IMG/VR virus record: IMGVR_UViG_3300030419_000388 | Coordinates: 1-23,956 of that record | DNA length: 23,956 nt | DNA from: a virus | Direction: 5' to 3' (one strand) | In this document: positions 21,772-23,956 of the stretch, piece after piece | How positions within the stretch are numbered: position 1 is the first letter of the stretch | Layout of the letters: each line of letters starts with the position of its first letter | Translations under genes and position numbers: made by a program | The notes under the pieces: generated by a model | What the model saw: only the letters and a program-made list of their open reading frames with translations | Told to the model about the DNA's origin: nothing | Database searches by the model: none

Positions 21772-23856
21772 ATGGGAGCACTTCTAAGTGAGGAAGAACA
21801 GAAAGAACTTTATCCTGATACTCCTGTTATAGGACAAGGTGATCCTAAAGATCCACATTTTAAAAAAACACCTCCTACCTTTCAAGATATAGTAAATAAC
21901 TATGAACAACAACTTATAAGGAGAGGAGGATCTTTAAAACCAGATAGATACTCACTAATTGATGAATGGAAAAATAGGGATGTAGGAGGAGGTCTTAATG
22001 CAAATATTGATCAATGGTTTATAGATAAATGGGAAGGTTTGGGAACAGAAAAACAACAATTAATATTAGATGGTATTAGACTTATAAGTGAAGGTAAGAA
22101 GATAACAAAAGAAAATTGGCTGAAATATCCTGCTGAATCTACATTCTGGCATGTTTTTGATACTGCAGCAGCGATTATGGGTCCAATATATCAAGCAGGT
22201 ACTGATTTTACTGCAAACCTTGCTTATGGATATTTAAATATGAATCCAGATTTAGTAAAAAAGGTCAATATTATTAATCAGCTTAGAACAGGTAAAGTAC
22301 TTCCATTCTTACCTACTAGAATACCAGGAGTTAAAACTTCAATCTTACCAGGAAATAAACTACTACCATCTGCTAATAAAGTTATACCTCCAACCCCTGG
22401 CTCAAATACTAAAAATATTACTGATTTTGCTAAAATATTAGATATAGCTGATGGTTCTGAATTTAGTACATTTAATAGAGCTAGACAGATAAAAGATTTT
22501 ACATCTGGTAGTTTACGAAAGGGTAGTTTATTTTCTCCAAACTATAGACCACCTAATATGATGTTTGCTCAAATAGATGGTATTCAACTCCCTATATGGA
22601 ATCAAACACCATATGATGCTAATGCATTTAAAACTTTATCTGACGAACTTATTAAAAAAAGTGAAGGTCTTGTATTAGATTATAGAGGATCTGCTAAATA
22701 CAATTCGACAGTATTTAAACCATTAATGGACAGAATAGGTGGTCCTGAAACTTTTTACAGTATTTTAGCTAATAATCCTAGATTTTCCAAGATTGAACAT
22801 ATAGTTGCAAAAGGATCACATATGAATTGGTATTGGGAGATGACAGGTAAAAATAGACATGCTCCTGAAAATGTTAGATTACTTTTAAATGATAAATTCG
22901 ATAAGTTTAAAAATACAGCAGAAACAGTTTTATTAGGTAATTCTCAAAATAATTATAGTGGAATAGGTTTACTAAATCCAGACCATAGTCAACGGATTAT
23001 ACTTGGTTTGGAAAAAGTACCTATGATGCAAAAACTAGGTATATCTCCTGTAGCACAAAATCAACCTGGAGATCTTGTGTTAAAAAAAGCTGGTTCAGGG
23101 AAAATTATTGGTAGATTAGGTGAATACTTAGATATACTCTATTCTGATGAACAAGCTTTGATACAAGGTTTAATAGAAAAAGGTATAATAAAAACCACTT
23201 ATACAAGACAAAAACCAAAATCAGGTGTTACAAAACTTGAACCTGGTCAAGTCAATGTTAATCTTAGAGAACAAATACCTTATTCAGATTCTAGTATTCA
23301 AAAACAATTAACAGCTTGGCGTACAAAGATAATTAGAGAACGTATAGAATTAATAGTTGCAGAAGCTCCTAATTTAAAAGGATTAAGTCAAAAGAAAATA
23401 AATCAAATTATCAGTGAAGCTTTAATTGAGGATATGACATATTTAAGAGATCAATATCCATTTATTAGTAGTCGATTTGATAGAGCTATAGAAAATGTTA
23501 CAAAATCAGAATTTACCGAACAAGTAGATGGAGAAACTTTTTATAAGTCTTCATTAAAGACTGGTCCTATAGAACAAGTACCAGCTTCTATTAAAGGAGG
23601 TGGTAAGCAAAAGAAAGTAACTTTACGTATTGGTAGAAACAAAAGAATTGTAGCAAGAGAAGTTACATTGACAGATGGTACTAAAGAATATTATATAAAA
23701 GGCTCTATAAAAATTAAAGATGGTAAAAGAATCCCTATTTTTGATAAACTATATGATGGACCAATTACTAGAGTAGAGTATGGACCTTTTAATGAAAAAA
23801 TAGATCAGTTTAATCCAACTCAATTAAATTGGTTGAACGAGTTATTTGATGACTGA
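21772..23856 (+). CDS. Large unrecognised protein between terminase subunits, possible HNH-like nuclease motif
   Basis: The 694-aa product is not assigned to a family. It is hydrophilic, with an acidic N terminus (residues 1-60), one weakly hydrophobic stretch near 125-157, a Pro-rich linker at 180-212, and basic segments near 600-640 (GGGKQKKVTLRIGRNKRIVA). Around 338-388, SKIEHIVAKGS followed by APENVRLLLNDKFDKFKN resembles an HNH nuclease core: E342-H343, then N367, then Lys in place of a last His (K375 or K378). HNH proteins beside terminase genes assist packaging in several other phages, so a nuclease or maturation role is possible. It could equally be a virion protein ejected with DNA. 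Ribosome site is strong, and the stop overlaps the large terminase start by one base, implying coupling. Confidence 0.6.
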   Translation: MGALLSEEEQKELYPDTPVIGQGDPKDPHFKKTPPTFQDIVNNYEQQLIRRGGSLKPDRYSLIDEWKNRDVGGGLNANIDQWFIDKWEGLGTEKQQLILDGIRLISEGKKITKENWLKYPAESTFWHVFDTAAAIMGPIYQAGTDFTANLAYGYLNMNPDLVKKVNIINQLRTGKVLPFLPTRIPGVKTSILPGNKLLPSANKVIPPTPGSNTKNITDFAKILDIADGSEFSTFNRARQIKDFTSGSLRKGSLFSPNYRPPNMMFAQIDGIQLPIWNQTPYDANAFKTLSDELIKKSEGLVLDYRGSAKYNSTVFKPLMDRIGGPETFYSILANNPRFSKIEHIVAKGSHMNWYWEMTGKNRHAPENVRLLLNDKFDKFKNTAETVLLGNSQNNYSGIGLLNPDHSQRIILGLEKVPMMQKLGISPVAQNQPGDLVLKKAGSGKIIGRLGEYLDILYSDEQALIQGLIEKGIIKTTYTRQKPKSGVTKLEPGQVNVNLREQIPYSDSSIQKQLTAWRTKIIRERIELIVAEAPNLKGLSQKKINQIISEALIEDMTYLRDQYPFISSRFDRAIENVTKSEFTEQVDGETFYKSSLKTGPIEQVPASIKGGGKQKKVTLRIGRNKRIVAREVTLTDGTKEYYIKGSIKIKDGKRIPIFDKLYDGPITRVEYGPFNEKIDQFNPTQLNWLNELFDD

Positions 23857-23956
23857 TGAATACATTAACTGCCTTACAACAAGACTTTAAACTATTCCTA
23901 CAAGCATTATGGGGGCAACTTGACCTACCACATCCTACGAGAGCCCAGTATGCAAT
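23856..23956 (+). CDS. Terminase large subunit, T7 gp19-like, N-terminal fragment
   Basis: Only the first 33 codons are in the window. They read FKLFLQALWGQLDLPHPTRA after a short leader and align with the opening of T7 gp19 (FLFVLWKALNLPVPTKCQ). The full protein would carry the packaging ATPase and nuclease domains, which lie beyond the right edge. The start ATG shares one base with the upstream TGA, so translation is probably coupled. Confidence 0.85.
   Translation, partial: MNTLTALQQDFKLFLQALWGQLDLPHPTRAQYA

Noticed and set aside
1-23956. tRNA genes, integrase, psbA, hli or other host metabolism genes
   Set aside because: No cloverleaf-like sequence or recognisable protein motif was seen in any frame.

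Overview
The window is the late (virion structure and packaging) half of a T7-like podovirus genome. All supported genes are on the + strand and nearly contiguous. The order follows T7: major capsid (gp10-like), tail tubular proteins A and B (gp11, gp12), three internal virion proteins (gp14, gp15, gp16), tail fibre (gp17-like), small terminase (gp18-like), then the first 33 codons of the large terminase (gp19-like) at the right edge. Portal and scaffold genes would be expected to the left and are not in the window.

The host is most likely a marine picocyanobacterium (Prochlorococcus or Synechococcus). The reasons are the capsid sequence, the AT-rich codon use (AGA, ATA, TTA), starts that mostly lack a Shine-Dalgarno sequence, a micro-ORF resembling the cyanobacterial DUF4278 motif, and a set of small proteins between tail fibre and terminase that resemble, from memory, families seen in cyanophages. 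No homology search could be run, so host assignment is an inference. No photosynthesis genes (psbA, hli), integrase or tRNA were seen.

Layout. Bases 1-840: accessory block before the capsid with a DUF4278-like micro-ORF, a secreted mini beta-barrel protein, a 50-aa ORF whose first six residues match the capsid start, an overlapping one-membrane-segment ORF, and a 124-base leader with a 12-bp palindrome. Bases 841-2037: capsid gene followed by a UUCG-loop hairpin. Bases 2038-13609: the tail tube and the internal ejection proteins, joined by overlapping or closely spaced starts. Bases 13617-18795: two fibre-like proteins built on a decapeptide repeat, separated by a small conserved gene. Bases 18798-20963: six or seven small genes, including a probable holin, two secreted or structural cyanophage-type proteins and short membrane or basic proteins, several overlapping. 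Bases 20966-23956: a small beta-rich protein, small terminase, a basic protein overlapping it, a 694-aa protein with a possible HNH-like motif, and the start of the large terminase.

The points most worth following up are the 694-aa protein placed between the two terminase subunits, the decapeptide fibre repeats that keep identical protein sequence while the codons diverge, a fibre-type domain found in both gp12 and gp17, the heavily overlapping gene at 19931-20776 whose signal-peptide-like segment is read from a second frame of the preceding gene, and the recurring TAAYTATG start context.
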